Source: Gemmatimonadota bacterium (GTDB taxonomy: Bacteria > Gemmatimonadota > Gemmatimonadetes > Gemmatimonadales > GWC2-71-9). From it: a stretch of 64,000 nucleotides of DNA. Numbering within the stretch: position 1 is the stretch's first letter; every line of letters starts with the position of its first letter. The notes beneath the pieces are model-generated. The model ran no database searches and had not been told where the DNA came from. It saw nothing but the letters and a program-made list of their open reading frames with translations. Of the stretch, positions 16,457-24,462 are shown one piece after another. The stretch is from the NCBI GenBank assembly GCA_016874005.1, contig VGVQ01000017.1, positions 1 to 64,000 on the forward strand. Reading direction: 5' to 3'. The position numbers and the translations under genes were made by a program.

Positions 16457-17562
16457 CGCCGAGAATCTTGGTCAGCGCCGGTGAGCCCTCGGGCGATCTC
16501 CACGGCGGCCCCGTTGTTCGAGCCCTCCGAGCTCGCTGGCCAGACGCCCAGATCGACGCCTTCGGCGGGACGGCGATGGCCGCCGCCGGCGCGACGGTCC
16601 TCTGGCCGATGGATCGGTATACCGTCATGGGGTTCGCCGAGGTCCTTGGCAAGGTCCCGGCTCACTATCGGTTGCTCCGGGAGTTCCGAGCCCGGTTCCG
16701 GGCGGGGGCGTACGATCTGGTCCTGCTGATCGACTATCCCGGCTTCCACCTTCGGGTCGCCGAATCCGCTCGGAAAAGCGGGGTTCGCGTCCTCCACTAC
16801 ATCGCGCCTCAGCTGTGGGCCTGGAACCCCGGCCGGGCCAAGCGGCTCGCCGCCGCGGTCGATCGGTTCGCGGTGATCTTCCCGTTCGAAGAGCCGTTCC
16901 TCCGTGGTCTTGGGCTCGACGCCCGATACGTCGGCCATCCACTCATGGACCGAGGTGACCTCATCGGCAGAGATGAGGCCCGCCGTCGACTGGGGCTCAC
17001 CGCGAGCGATCGGGTCGTAGCGCTGTTTCCGGGAAGTCGAAATCAGGAACTCCACCGGCACTGGGTCGCCTTTCGCGATGCGGGGCTCGCGCTGGCCCGA
17101 ACCGGCCAGGTCGATCGGGTCCTCGTGGCGACCGTCCCGGGCAAACAGTACCCAGGATCCTCGGGCGTCGAACTGGTTGCGGGACAATCCGACCTGGTGT
17201 TGGCTGCCGCCGACGCGGCCCTCATCAAATCGGGCACCAGCGCGCTCGAAGCGGCCGTCGCGGACGTCCCAATGGTGGTGGCCTACCGCCTCCACCCGCT
17301 GACGGCCTGGTTTGCCAGGCGGGTCATGCGGGTCCGCTGGATTGGCCTCGTCAATCTGATTCTCGACACCCCCGCGGTCCCCGAGTGCCTCCAGGAAGAA
17401 CTCACCGCCGAGCGTCTCGTCACCGAACTCGCCCCGCTCGTCGATCGCCACAACCCCGCGGCCCTGGCGCAGCGGGCCGCGTTCGCCGAGGTCCGCCGTC
17501 GTCTGGGTGGTCCCGGGGCGGCCGAGCGGGTCGTCGACATGGCCGCCGAGTTGTTGCCGTGA
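16453..17562 (+). CDS. lpxB: Lipid A disaccharide synthase LpxB
   Basis: Inverting glycosyltransferase (GT19) that joins UDP-diacylglucosamine and lipid X at the inner membrane. The 369-residue protein starts with SAGEPSGDLHGG, the family signature. It also has LLIDYPGFHLRVAE and HYIAPQLWAWNPGR, and a C-terminal nucleotide-binding half with LFPGSRNQEL and KSGTSALEA. The start is GTG 16453, overlapping the oxidoreductase stop as GTGA. The stop overlaps the next GTG. Confidence 0.96.
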   Translation: MTPRILVSAGEPSGDLHGGPVVRALRARWPDAQIDAFGGTAMAAAGATVLWPMDRYTVMGFAEVLGKVPAHYRLLREFRARFRAGAYDLVLLIDYPGFHLRVAESARKSGVRVLHYIAPQLWAWNPGRAKRLAAAVDRFAVIFPFEEPFLRGLGLDARYVGHPLMDRGDLIGRDEARRRLGLTASDRVVALFPGSRNQELHRHWVAFRDAGLALARTGQVDRVLVATVPGKQYPGSSGVELVAGQSDLVLAAADAALIKSGTSALEAAVADVPMVVAYRLHPLTAWFARRVMRVRWIGLVNLILDTPAVPECLQEELTAERLVTELAPLVDRHNPAALAQRAAFAEVRRRLGGPGAAERVVDMAAELLP

Positions 17563-18188
17563 GGTGGCGGCCGGCCCCCGCGGCGGCGGCCCGGGTCGGG
17601 GTGGTAACCCTCGGCCCGCTGTTCCGCTCGATCCGGTGGCAAACGCGGAACGAGGCCGTCTGGCGGGACATCCAGGCCGCCCGGCGGCCGTTCGTCTTCA
17701 TGCTCTGGCACGAAGTCCTCCTTCCGCTCCTCTGGTATCATCGGGGGCAGGACATCGCCATCGTGGTCAGTGAAGCGCAAGACGGTCGCTACCTTGCGGC
17801 GTTCGCCGAGCGACTCGGGTATCGGTGCGTTCTCGGATCCAGCAGCCGTGGAGGGGCCCGAGCCCTGCTCGAAACCGTGAGGACGCTACGGGCCGGGATT
17901 CCAGTGGCCATGACGCCTGACGGGCCTCGGGGTCCCCGGCGCGAGATCAAGCCTGGTATCTTGGCTGCGGCCGCTCGGGCCCGCGTCCCGATCCTGCCGA
18001 TCCACGCGGTGGCCACCCGGGCGTGGAGGCTCAAATCGTGGGACCGTTTCCTGATCCCGAAACCGTTTGCGGCCGTCCGCGTCGGCTATGGAAGCCTGCT
18101 CTGGCCCGCCAACACCGGTGACGACTGGCGTTCGGCCACCGTCGAAGCGGCGGGGGCGCTGAACTCGATCGAAAGGGAGCTGGAATGA
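17559..18188 (+). CDS. DUF374 lysophospholipid acyltransferase-like protein, candidate lipid A acyltransferase
   Basis: The 209-residue membrane-associated protein has the DUF374 hallmarks FMLWHEVLLPLLW near residue 47 and TPDGPRGPRREIKPG near residue 119. These resemble the HxxxxD and substrate motifs of LpxL/PlsC-type acyltransferases. Its place between lpxB and lpxK, with 4-base overlaps on both sides, suggests it acylates lipid A or its precursor. No lpxL/htrB homologue is elsewhere in the window. The function is inferred from family and context only. GTG 17559 is the first start that fits the overlap. Confidence 0.85.
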   Translation: MRWRPAPAAAARVGVVTLGPLFRSIRWQTRNEAVWRDIQAARRPFVFMLWHEVLLPLLWYHRGQDIAIVVSEAQDGRYLAAFAERLGYRCVLGSSSRGGARALLETVRTLRAGIPVAMTPDGPRGPRREIKPGILAAAARARVPILPIHAVATRAWRLKSWDRFLIPKPFAAVRVGYGSLLWPANTGDDWRSATVEAAGALNSIERELE

Positions 18189-19228
18189 CCGGTCGGCGCG
18201 GCGACGGGCATCGATTGATTCGGTGGCTCTGGACCGGGAACGGGGTGCCCGCCAAGCTGGCCCGCGGTGCCTTAGTTCCGCTGTCCGGGCTCTGGCAGGC
18301 GGCCGCCGCCGTCCGAAACGCGGCCTTCGATGCTGGTGTCCTCCGGGCGACGTCGCTGGGACTCCCGTCGGTCGCGGTGGGCAACCTGACTGTTGGCGGG
18401 TCGGGCAAGACCCCGGTCGCCCGCTGGATCGCCCAGCGGTACGTCGAAATGGGCCAGATACCTGGAATTTTGCTCCGAGGCTACGGCCGGGACGAAGTCC
18501 TCCTGCACCAACGTGGCGTGCCCCAGGCCGTCGTCGTGGCCAACCCGGATCGCGGTGCCGCGGCGCGGCAAGCGGCCGAACGCGGCGCGACGATTCTGGT
18601 GCTCGACGACGCCTACCAGCGGCGCGACGTCCAGCCAGACCTCAACGTGCTCGTGGTCAGCGCCGAGGCGCTCCACGCCTCGCGCTGGTGTCTCCCGGCG
18701 GGACCGTGGCGGGAGCCGCTCAAGGGTGCGGCTCGAGCGGACTTCGTGCTCGTCACCCGGAAACGGGCCGGGCAGGACGCCGCCGAAGCAGCGGCCGCCG
18801 AAATCGGGCGTTGGACGAACGCACCCGTGGCCCGGATTCACCTTGGCGTAGCCGGCTACCACGGGCTCGTGTCGGGTCGTCCATCCGCTCCGTCCATTCT
18901 CGACGGGGCGCGGGTCGTCGCGGCGGCGGCCATCGCGGATCCTGGCAGCTTCATCGCCCAGACGAAGGCCACCGGCGCCCAGGTACAGGTCGCCACCTGG
19001 CCGGACCACCACGAGTTCGACGATGCGGATATCGCCTGGCTGGCGCGAGCCCGCCGCAAGGCCGATCATCTCGTCGTGACGGAGAAGGACGCCGTCAAGC
19101 TCGCCGATCGGTGGCCGGCCAGTGTCCCCGAACCGCTGGTCGCGATTCTTGCTGTGGAGTGGGAGGCGGGGGAGACGGCCTTCCGGCAAAGGCTCGGGGC
19201 CCTCGTCAGCCGACCCCAACTGATGTAA
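18185..19228 (+). CDS. lpxK: Tetraacyldisaccharide 4'-kinase LpxK
   Basis: Phosphorylates the 4' position of the lipid A disaccharide. The 347-residue protein has the membrane-associated N-terminal segment and the P-loop GNLTVGGSGKTPVA near residue 66. It also has the conserved LRGYGR, LVLDDAYQRR and VTEKDAVKL motifs. It overlaps the acyltransferase stop by ATGA and ends the lipid A operon: the next gene starts 43 bases later with its own leader. Confidence 0.95.
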   Translation: MTGRRGDGHRLIRWLWTGNGVPAKLARGALVPLSGLWQAAAAVRNAAFDAGVLRATSLGLPSVAVGNLTVGGSGKTPVARWIAQRYVEMGQIPGILLRGYGRDEVLLHQRGVPQAVVVANPDRGAAARQAAERGATILVLDDAYQRRDVQPDLNVLVVSAEALHASRWCLPAGPWREPLKGAARADFVLVTRKRAGQDAAEAAAAEIGRWTNAPVARIHLGVAGYHGLVSGRPSAPSILDGARVVAAAAIADPGSFIAQTKATGAQVQVATWPDHHEFDDADIAWLARARRKADHLVVTEKDAVKLADRWPASVPEPLVAILAVEWEAGETAFRQRLGALVSRPQLM

Positions 19229-19271
19229 GTTACTGTGACACCTGCACTTGAGCCCAATTAGGGAGCCTACG

Positions 19272-20564
19272 ATGGCGTCAACGCACGGCCAGATCCGCCC
19301 CGAGAAAGACACCTTCCTTGGCGGCGAAAACCCGTTCGAGTCGATGATGGCCAGGTTCGACATTGCGGCCCAGAAACTCAAGCTCGAACCGGGTCTCTAC
19401 TCCGTCCTCCGACACCCCGAAAAACAGATCATCGTTGCCTGCCCGCTCCTCCGCGACAACGGGCAGGTCGAGGTGTATACCGGGTACCGGGTCTTGTACA
19501 ACACCGGCCGCGGCCCGGCCAAAGGCGGTATTCGCTACGACATGGGGGTGACCCTCGACGAGGTCAAGGCCCTCGCGGCCTGGATGACATGGAAATGCGC
19601 CGTGGTGAACCTCCCTTTTGGCGGCGCCAAGGGAGGGATCCTGTGCGACCCGTCCACCATGTCGATGCCCGAACTCGAGCGCCTCACCCGACGCTACACG
19701 TCCGGAATCATCGAAACCCTGGGACCCGATTCCGACGTCCCGGCGCCGGACGTGAACACCAACGAGCGGATGATGGCCTGGATCATGGATACCTACTCCA
19801 TGCACAAGCGCCACACGGTCACGGCGGTGGTCACCGGCAAACCGGTCGAGATGGGCGGCTCGCTGGGTCGTCGTGAGGCGACCGGACGGGGCTGCATGAT
19901 CGTTACCCGCGAAGCGCTCAAACGCCTCAACATTCGGCCCGATGGCACCCGGGTGGTCGTTCAGGGGTTCGGCAACGTCGGGTCGATCAGCGCCAAGCTG
20001 ATGGCCGACCTGGGCATGAAGATCGTCGCCGTGTCCGACAAGGATGGCGGGATCTATGACCCTGCCGGTCTCGACCTGGCCGACGTAATGAGCCACGTCA
20101 AGGAGCACAAGTTCCTCAAGACGTACACCAAGGCGGACAAGGTCTCCAACGCCGAGCTGTTGACCCTCGACACCGACGTGCTGGTCCCCGCCGCGTTGGA
20201 GAACGTCATCACCGAAGAAAACGCTGGCAGGATCAAGGCGAAAATCATCTGCGAAGGCGCCAACGGTCCGACCACCGCCGGGGCCGACCACATCCTCCAG
20301 GAGAAGGGGATCCTGGTCATTCCCGACATCCTGGCCAACGCGGGCGGCGTGACGGTGAGCTATTTCGAATGGGTCCAGGATCGCGGCGGCTATTTCTGGG
20401 ACGAGGAGACCGTCAACCAGCGGCTCGAGCGGATCATGGTCGAATCGTTCGCCGAGGTGGCCAGCATGGCTGCCCGGCACAGCGTCAGCATGCGGATCGC
20501 CGCCTACATGGTCGCGATCGATCGGGTGGCCAAGGTGCATCGGCTGCGTGGGATGTACGCATAG
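19272..20564 (+). CDS. gdhA: Glutamate dehydrogenase (Glu/Leu/Phe/Val dehydrogenase family)
   Basis: Interconverts glutamate and 2-oxoglutarate plus ammonia. The 430-residue protein has the substrate-binding segments [10 protein letters not shown] and PFGGAKGGI (near residue 114, with the catalytic Lys). The dinucleotide fold has GFGNVGS near residue 232. Length and motifs fit the hexameric GDH class of about 420-430 residues. ATG 19272 is preceded by GGGAG. The 43-base gap after lpxK shows no clear promoter. The rlmH start follows four bases after the stop. Confidence 0.94.
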   Translation: MASTHGQIRPEKDTFLGGENPFESMMARFDIAAQKLKLEPGLYSVLRHPEKQIIVACPLLRDNGQVEVYTGYRVLYNTGRGPAKGGIRYDMGVTLDEVKALAAWMTWKCAVVNLPFGGAKGGILCDPSTMSMPELERLTRRYTSGIIETLGPDSDVPAPDVNTNERMMAWIMDTYSMHKRHTVTAVVTGKPVEMGGSLGRREATGRGCMIVTREALKRLNIRPDGTRVVVQGFGNVGSISAKLMADLGMKIVAVSDKDGGIYDPAGLDLADVMSHVKEHKFLKTYTKADKVSNAELLTLDTDVLVPAALENVITEENAGRIKAKIICEGANGPTTAGADHILQEKGILVIPDILANAGGVTVSYFEWVQDRGGYFWDEETVNQRLERIMVESFAEVASMAARHSVSMRIAAYMVAIDRVAKVHRLRGMYA

Positions 20565-20568
20565 CGGC

Positions 20569-21021
20569 GTGGAAACCAGGCTGCTCGCGATCGGCAAGCT
20601 GGCGCCGGCATACCGGGAGGCGTGCGATCTCTATCTCGCGCGCCTTCGCCGTTATGGTCCGTTCGAGGAACGCCAGCTTCGCGAGTCGCCGGGCGAGGGC
20701 GAGGTGCAGCGCCGGCTCGAGGGCAATCGGTTGATCGAGGCGATGTCGGCGGGGACGACCGTCATCGCCCTGGACCGCGGTGGAACGGCCTGGACGAGCG
20801 AGGGCGTCGCCAAGGCGCTGGCGCAATGGCGCGAACGAGGTCGCCCGCTGGCGCTGGTGATCGGCGGGGCAAGTGGCCTGGACCAGCGGGTTTTGGTCCG
20901 CGCGGACCATCGGTGGAGTCTCGGGCCCCTGACTTTGCCCCACCAGCTGGCCAGGGTGGTGGTGCTCGAGCAGTGGTACCGGGCCTGGACGATTATCCGT
21001 GGCGAGCGATATCACAAATAG
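20569..21021 (+). CDS. rlmH: 23S rRNA (pseudouridine-1915-N3) methyltransferase RlmH
   Basis: SPOUT-class methyltransferase acting on the 70S ribosome at helix 69. From GTG 20569 it is 150 residues, the normal length. It has the trefoil-knot SAM site LALVIGGASGLDQRV and the conserved C-terminal tail with HQLARVVVLEQWYRAW and GERYHK. The frame extends upstream of 20569 into the gdhA end, but family alignment starts with ETRLLAIGK. Confidence 0.94.
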   Translation: METRLLAIGKLAPAYREACDLYLARLRRYGPFEERQLRESPGEGEVQRRLEGNRLIEAMSAGTTVIALDRGGTAWTSEGVAKALAQWRERGRPLALVIGGASGLDQRVLVRADHRWSLGPLTLPHQLARVVVLEQWYRAWTIIRGERYHK

Positions 21022-21099
21022 GGTCGAGGGAGATTCTCACCGGATGATTCGAAGACGGCACCCCCGCCGCATCCATCGCGACCGTGACGAGGCAACCCG

Positions 21100-22623
21100 G
21101 TGATCACGTTCGTCGATACCCCGTTGCTGGCGGAGGTGTCGGTACCGGCGCAGCGCCCAGGCGGCATTGCACCGGCCCTGCTGGCCGCCCTCAGTACCCC
21201 GGTCGGCTCGTCCGTCGCCTCGAAGCTGGCCGACCCCCGGGTCTTGGTCGTGACCACGGGCCAGCAGCCCGGTTTGTTCACCGGCGCCCTCTACACGATC
21301 CACAAAGCGCTCTCCGCCCGGGCCCTCGCGATTCACCTCGAACGGGCCTGGAGCCGCCCGGTGGTTCCGGTGTTCTGGTCGGCGGCCGACGATCACGACT
21401 ACCCGGAGGCCACTAGAACCACCTGGCTCGGCCTCGACGGCAGCTTGGTCTCGGCTTCGCTTCCCCCGAGGCCGGCGGATGCGCCCCAGCGGTCGATGGG
21501 TCAGGAGCCGCTGCCCGAGGCAGCCTTCGAGCTGCTCGATCGGTTGCAGGGGGACCTGCCGGACGGGCCGGCGCGCGACCATACCATCGGCTGGCTCCGC
21601 CGCCACTATCGGGTCGGGGCCACCCTCGGCGGGGCCTTCGGCGGGGCGATGGCGGAGCTTCTGGGGCCTCTCGGAATCGCGTGGTTCGACCCGGCCCACC
21701 CAGCGGCTCGGCTGGCGGCCAAGCCCGTCATTCGGACCGCCCTGGAGCGGGCGGAGGAGTTGGATCGGTTGCTCGCCGGAAGACTCCGCGAGCTGGAAGG
21801 GCAGGGGCTCGCGCCTGATGTCAAAGTCGGCGATGGCGCGACGTTGGTGTTCGCCGACTCCGAGTCGGGCCGCGACCGCCTAGTCGCCACCCAGCGCGGC
21901 CTCCAGACCCGGCGGGCGGGAACCGCGTTGACCTTGGCGGATGCGACCGAGGCCCTCGATCGTTCCCCGGACCGATTCACCCCGAACGTCTTGCTGCGCC
22001 CGGTCGTCGAATCGGCCTTGCTGCCGACGGTGGCCTACCTGGCCGGGCCCGGCGAGCTTCGCTATCTCCGGCTGGCCGAGGCCCTTTATCGACCGCTCGC
22101 GATCGAGCGGCAGACCCCGGTGCCACGCTGGTCGGGTATTCTGGTCGAGCCGCGGGTGGCCCGGGCCGTCGAGAAGTTCCGGACCTCCGTAGGCGAGATC
22201 CGGACCGATGCTCGAGCCGTCGAGAGTCGGGTGCTCCGGAGTGTCGTACCACCCGACTTCGAGCCGGCTTTTGCCCAGCTCCGTGCCGATCTCGAATCGG
22301 GCTATCAACGCCTTGGGGCTGTGGCGGACGCCATCGACCCGACGGTGGCCAGGCCGGTAGCGAACGCGCTGAGCGGCGCCTTGGGCCAGGTCGCTGACCT
22401 CGAAAAGCGCCTTCTGGCGGCCCAGAAACGGCGGCAGAGCGAGCTGCTGGGTCAGTTCGACCGAGCCCGCGCGGCGATCATGCCGATGGGCAAGGAGCAG
22501 GAACGGGTGATTGGTCTACCGGCCCTGATCGGCCGCTACGGGCTCGGGCTCATTGGCGACCTGGCCGCCCACATCGAGGCCTGGTACGGGAGCGCCCTTG
22601 AAGGGCGTCCCGCCACCCCCTAA
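21100..22623 (+). CDS. bshC: Putative cysteine ligase BshC (bacillithiol synthesis)
   Basis: BshC adds cysteine to glucosaminyl-malate in the last step of bacillithiol synthesis. The 507-residue length is close to family norm. The N-terminal motif VVTTGQQPGLFTGALYTIHK is diagnostic, followed by VFWSAADDHDYPEA. A long coiled segment precedes the C-terminus, as in known BshC. The start is GTG 21100. The 78 bases upstream, back to rlmH, contain no clear promoter. bshA and bshB are not in the window. Confidence 0.9.
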   Translation: MITFVDTPLLAEVSVPAQRPGGIAPALLAALSTPVGSSVASKLADPRVLVVTTGQQPGLFTGALYTIHKALSARALAIHLERAWSRPVVPVFWSAADDHDYPEATRTTWLGLDGSLVSASLPPRPADAPQRSMGQEPLPEAAFELLDRLQGDLPDGPARDHTIGWLRRHYRVGATLGGAFGGAMAELLGPLGIAWFDPAHPAARLAAKPVIRTALERAEELDRLLAGRLRELEGQGLAPDVKVGDGATLVFADSESGRDRLVATQRGLQTRRAGTALTLADATEALDRSPDRFTPNVLLRPVVESALLPTVAYLAGPGELRYLRLAEALYRPLAIERQTPVPRWSGILVEPRVARAVEKFRTSVGEIRTDARAVESRVLRSVVPPDFEPAFAQLRADLESGYQRLGAVADAIDPTVARPVANALSGALGQVADLEKRLLAAQKRRQSELLGQFDRARAAIMPMGKEQERVIGLPALIGRYGLGLIGDLAAHIEAWYGSALEGRPATP

Positions 22624-22633
22624 ACTCGATCCA

Positions 22634-22918
22634 ATGCTCGCCCTCTTTGGCGTCCTCGTGCTCCTCGCCTTGATGATTCCGATCGTCGCGATCGTGATCG
22701 ACTCCCCAGTCGGTCGGGCACTCGCCAGGCGGCTCGAAGGGCCGGATCGCAGCCCACCCGAGTTGAATGCGCTCCAGCAGCGAATCGAGGTCTTGGAGGG
22801 CGAGGTAGGCGAACTGGGCCGAGCTGTCGAGAGCCTCCGGGAAGAGAATCAATTCCTGCAGAAGCTGCTCGAGAATCCAGCAAGCCGTTCGACCCTCCCA
22901 CCCCCGCCGGCCAGCTGA
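22634..22918 (+). CDS. Small single-pass membrane protein with coiled coil
   Basis: The 94-residue product has one N-terminal membrane helix (about residues 3-24). A basic stretch follows, then a coiled coil (about 45-80) with regular Leu/Val spacing (LQQRIEVLEGEVGELGRAVES), and a Pro-rich tail. The plan resembles PspB, but I see no specific PspB signature and no other psp gene. ATG 22634 is chosen because it begins the membrane helix. The frame is open upstream into bshC. The stop overlaps the probable murJ start as CTGA. Confidence 0.65.
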   Translation: MLALFGVLVLLALMIPIVAIVIDSPVGRALARRLEGPDRSPPELNALQQRIEVLEGEVGELGRAVESLREENQFLQKLLENPASRSTLPPPPAS

Positions 22919-24462
22919 TCCCCCAAAGTCGCGGCGCCTCGTTCTTCGTCGCCGCGGGCGTGCTGGCCAGCCGGCTCGCCGGACTCGCTCGCCAGAAGAC
23001 GATCGCCCATTTCCTGGGCCAGAGCACGCCGGCCGCCGACGCCTTGGCGGCCGCCTTCCGAATCCCCAACGTCGTCCAGAACCTGCTCGGCGAGGGAGCG
23101 ATGTCCGCCTCCTTCGTCCCGGAGTATGCCCGACTGATCAAGTCGGGCAACACCCAGGATGCCGAACGCCTCAAGAACGGACTGCTCGGACTGTTGGCGC
23201 TGGCGGTGACGATCGTGGCCGCCCTCGGGGTGCTCGCGGCGCCCGTCCTGGTGGACCTGTTGGTGCCGGGGTTCGAGGGTGCTCGGCGGTCGCTCGCGAT
23301 CACCGCGACCCGGGTGTTGTTTCCGAGCGTGGGGCTGCTCGCGATTTCGGCGTGGTGTATCGGTGTCCTGAATACCCATCGCCGGTTCTTCCTCTCGTAC
23401 GCCGCCCCGGTGGTCTGGAATGCCGCGATCATCGGCGCACTGTTCCTCGGGGCGGACCGATCGGACGGCGGGGTGATCTGGGCGGCGTGGGGCGCGTTGC
23501 TCGGCAGCAGCCTGCAGTTGCTGGTGCAGCTCCCGACGGTGATCCGGGTCGCCGGGGCGATCCGACCGATTGCCGACTTCGAGGCGCCCGGAGTCCGCAC
23601 CGTCCTCGAGCGTTTCGGCCCCGCGGTGCTCAGCCGCGGGGTGGTTCAAATCGGGGCGTTCATCGACACCTGGCTCGCGAGTTGGCTGCCCATTGGGGCC
23701 GTGGCCACTCTCGCCAACGCCCAGCTGCTCTACACCTTGCCCCTGAGTCTCTTCGTCGTTTCGGTCACCGCGGCCATCCTCCCCGCCTTGGCCGAGGACA
23801 CCGTCGCCGGCGCCGGGCCGAGCGGCTCGGCACTGGTGGGGCCGCTCAGACAGATGGCGTTCTTCGTGGTACCATCGACCGTGGCCCTGGTCGCGTTAGG
23901 CGGCCACATCGGCGGTCTGGTTTACCGATCGGGCGCGTTCACGGCGGCTGACCTGACCTGGCTCCACGCGACGATGGGCGCCGCCGCCCTCGGTCTGGTG
24001 CCCCAGGCATCGGCGCGGCTCTACGCGACGGCCCACTTCGCCTTCGGTGACACGGTCCGCCCGCTTCGCTTCGCGATCCTCCGGTTGGTGGTGTCGACCT
24101 CGGTCGGGGCGGCCCTGGCGTTGTTTGGGCCGCGGTGGCTCGGACTCGATCCCAAGTTCGGGACCGTTGGCCTCGCGCTGGGTTGGGTGCTCGGCGGGCT
24201 GGTCGAGTGGCGCCTGCTCCGGCGGTCGGTCCGCGATCGAGGCCTCCAGCCCGGAACGGATCGGGGTTTCGGGACTCGGGTCTGGGTCGCGGCGATCGTG
24301 GCTGGGGGGGCAGGGTGGGGCGTCGGCGCGGCGTTAGGTGGCGCGCCGGCGTGGGTCGCGGCCCTCGCGGCCCTGGTCACCTTCGCGGCCGGCTATGGGG
24401 CGGTGACGATCGGGTTCGCACTGCCCGAGGCCCACCGCCTCCTGCCGGCGAGGCGCCGATGA
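22915..24462 (+). CDS. murJ: Lipid II flippase MurJ (probable CTG start)
   Basis: Flips lipid II across the inner membrane for peptidoglycan synthesis. The MviN/MurJ fold has about 14 membrane segments, and 515 residues is normal length. The family N-terminus aligns from GASFFVAAGVLASRLAGLAR onward. The first GTG (22960) lies inside the first membrane helix and would delete about 15 conserved residues. No ATG, GTG or TTG exists further upstream before the in-frame TAA at 22621-22623. CTG 22915, overlapping the previous stop as CTGA, is the best start. The family call is firm; the start is inferred. Confidence 0.88.
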   Translation: MIPQSRGASFFVAAGVLASRLAGLARQKTIAHFLGQSTPAADALAAAFRIPNVVQNLLGEGAMSASFVPEYARLIKSGNTQDAERLKNGLLGLLALAVTIVAALGVLAAPVLVDLLVPGFEGARRSLAITATRVLFPSVGLLAISAWCIGVLNTHRRFFLSYAAPVVWNAAIIGALFLGADRSDGGVIWAAWGALLGSSLQLLVQLPTVIRVAGAIRPIADFEAPGVRTVLERFGPAVLSRGVVQIGAFIDTWLASWLPIGAVATLANAQLLYTLPLSLFVVSVTAAILPALAEDTVAGAGPSGSALVGPLRQMAFFVVPSTVALVALGGHIGGLVYRSGAFTAADLTWLHATMGAAALGLVPQASARLYATAHFAFGDTVRPLRFAILRLVVSTSVGAALALFGPRWLGLDPKFGTVGLALGWVLGGLVEWRLLRRSVRDRGLQPGTDRGFGTRVWVAAIVAGGAGWGVGAALGGAPAWVAALAALVTFAAGYGAVTIGFALPEAHRLLPARRR

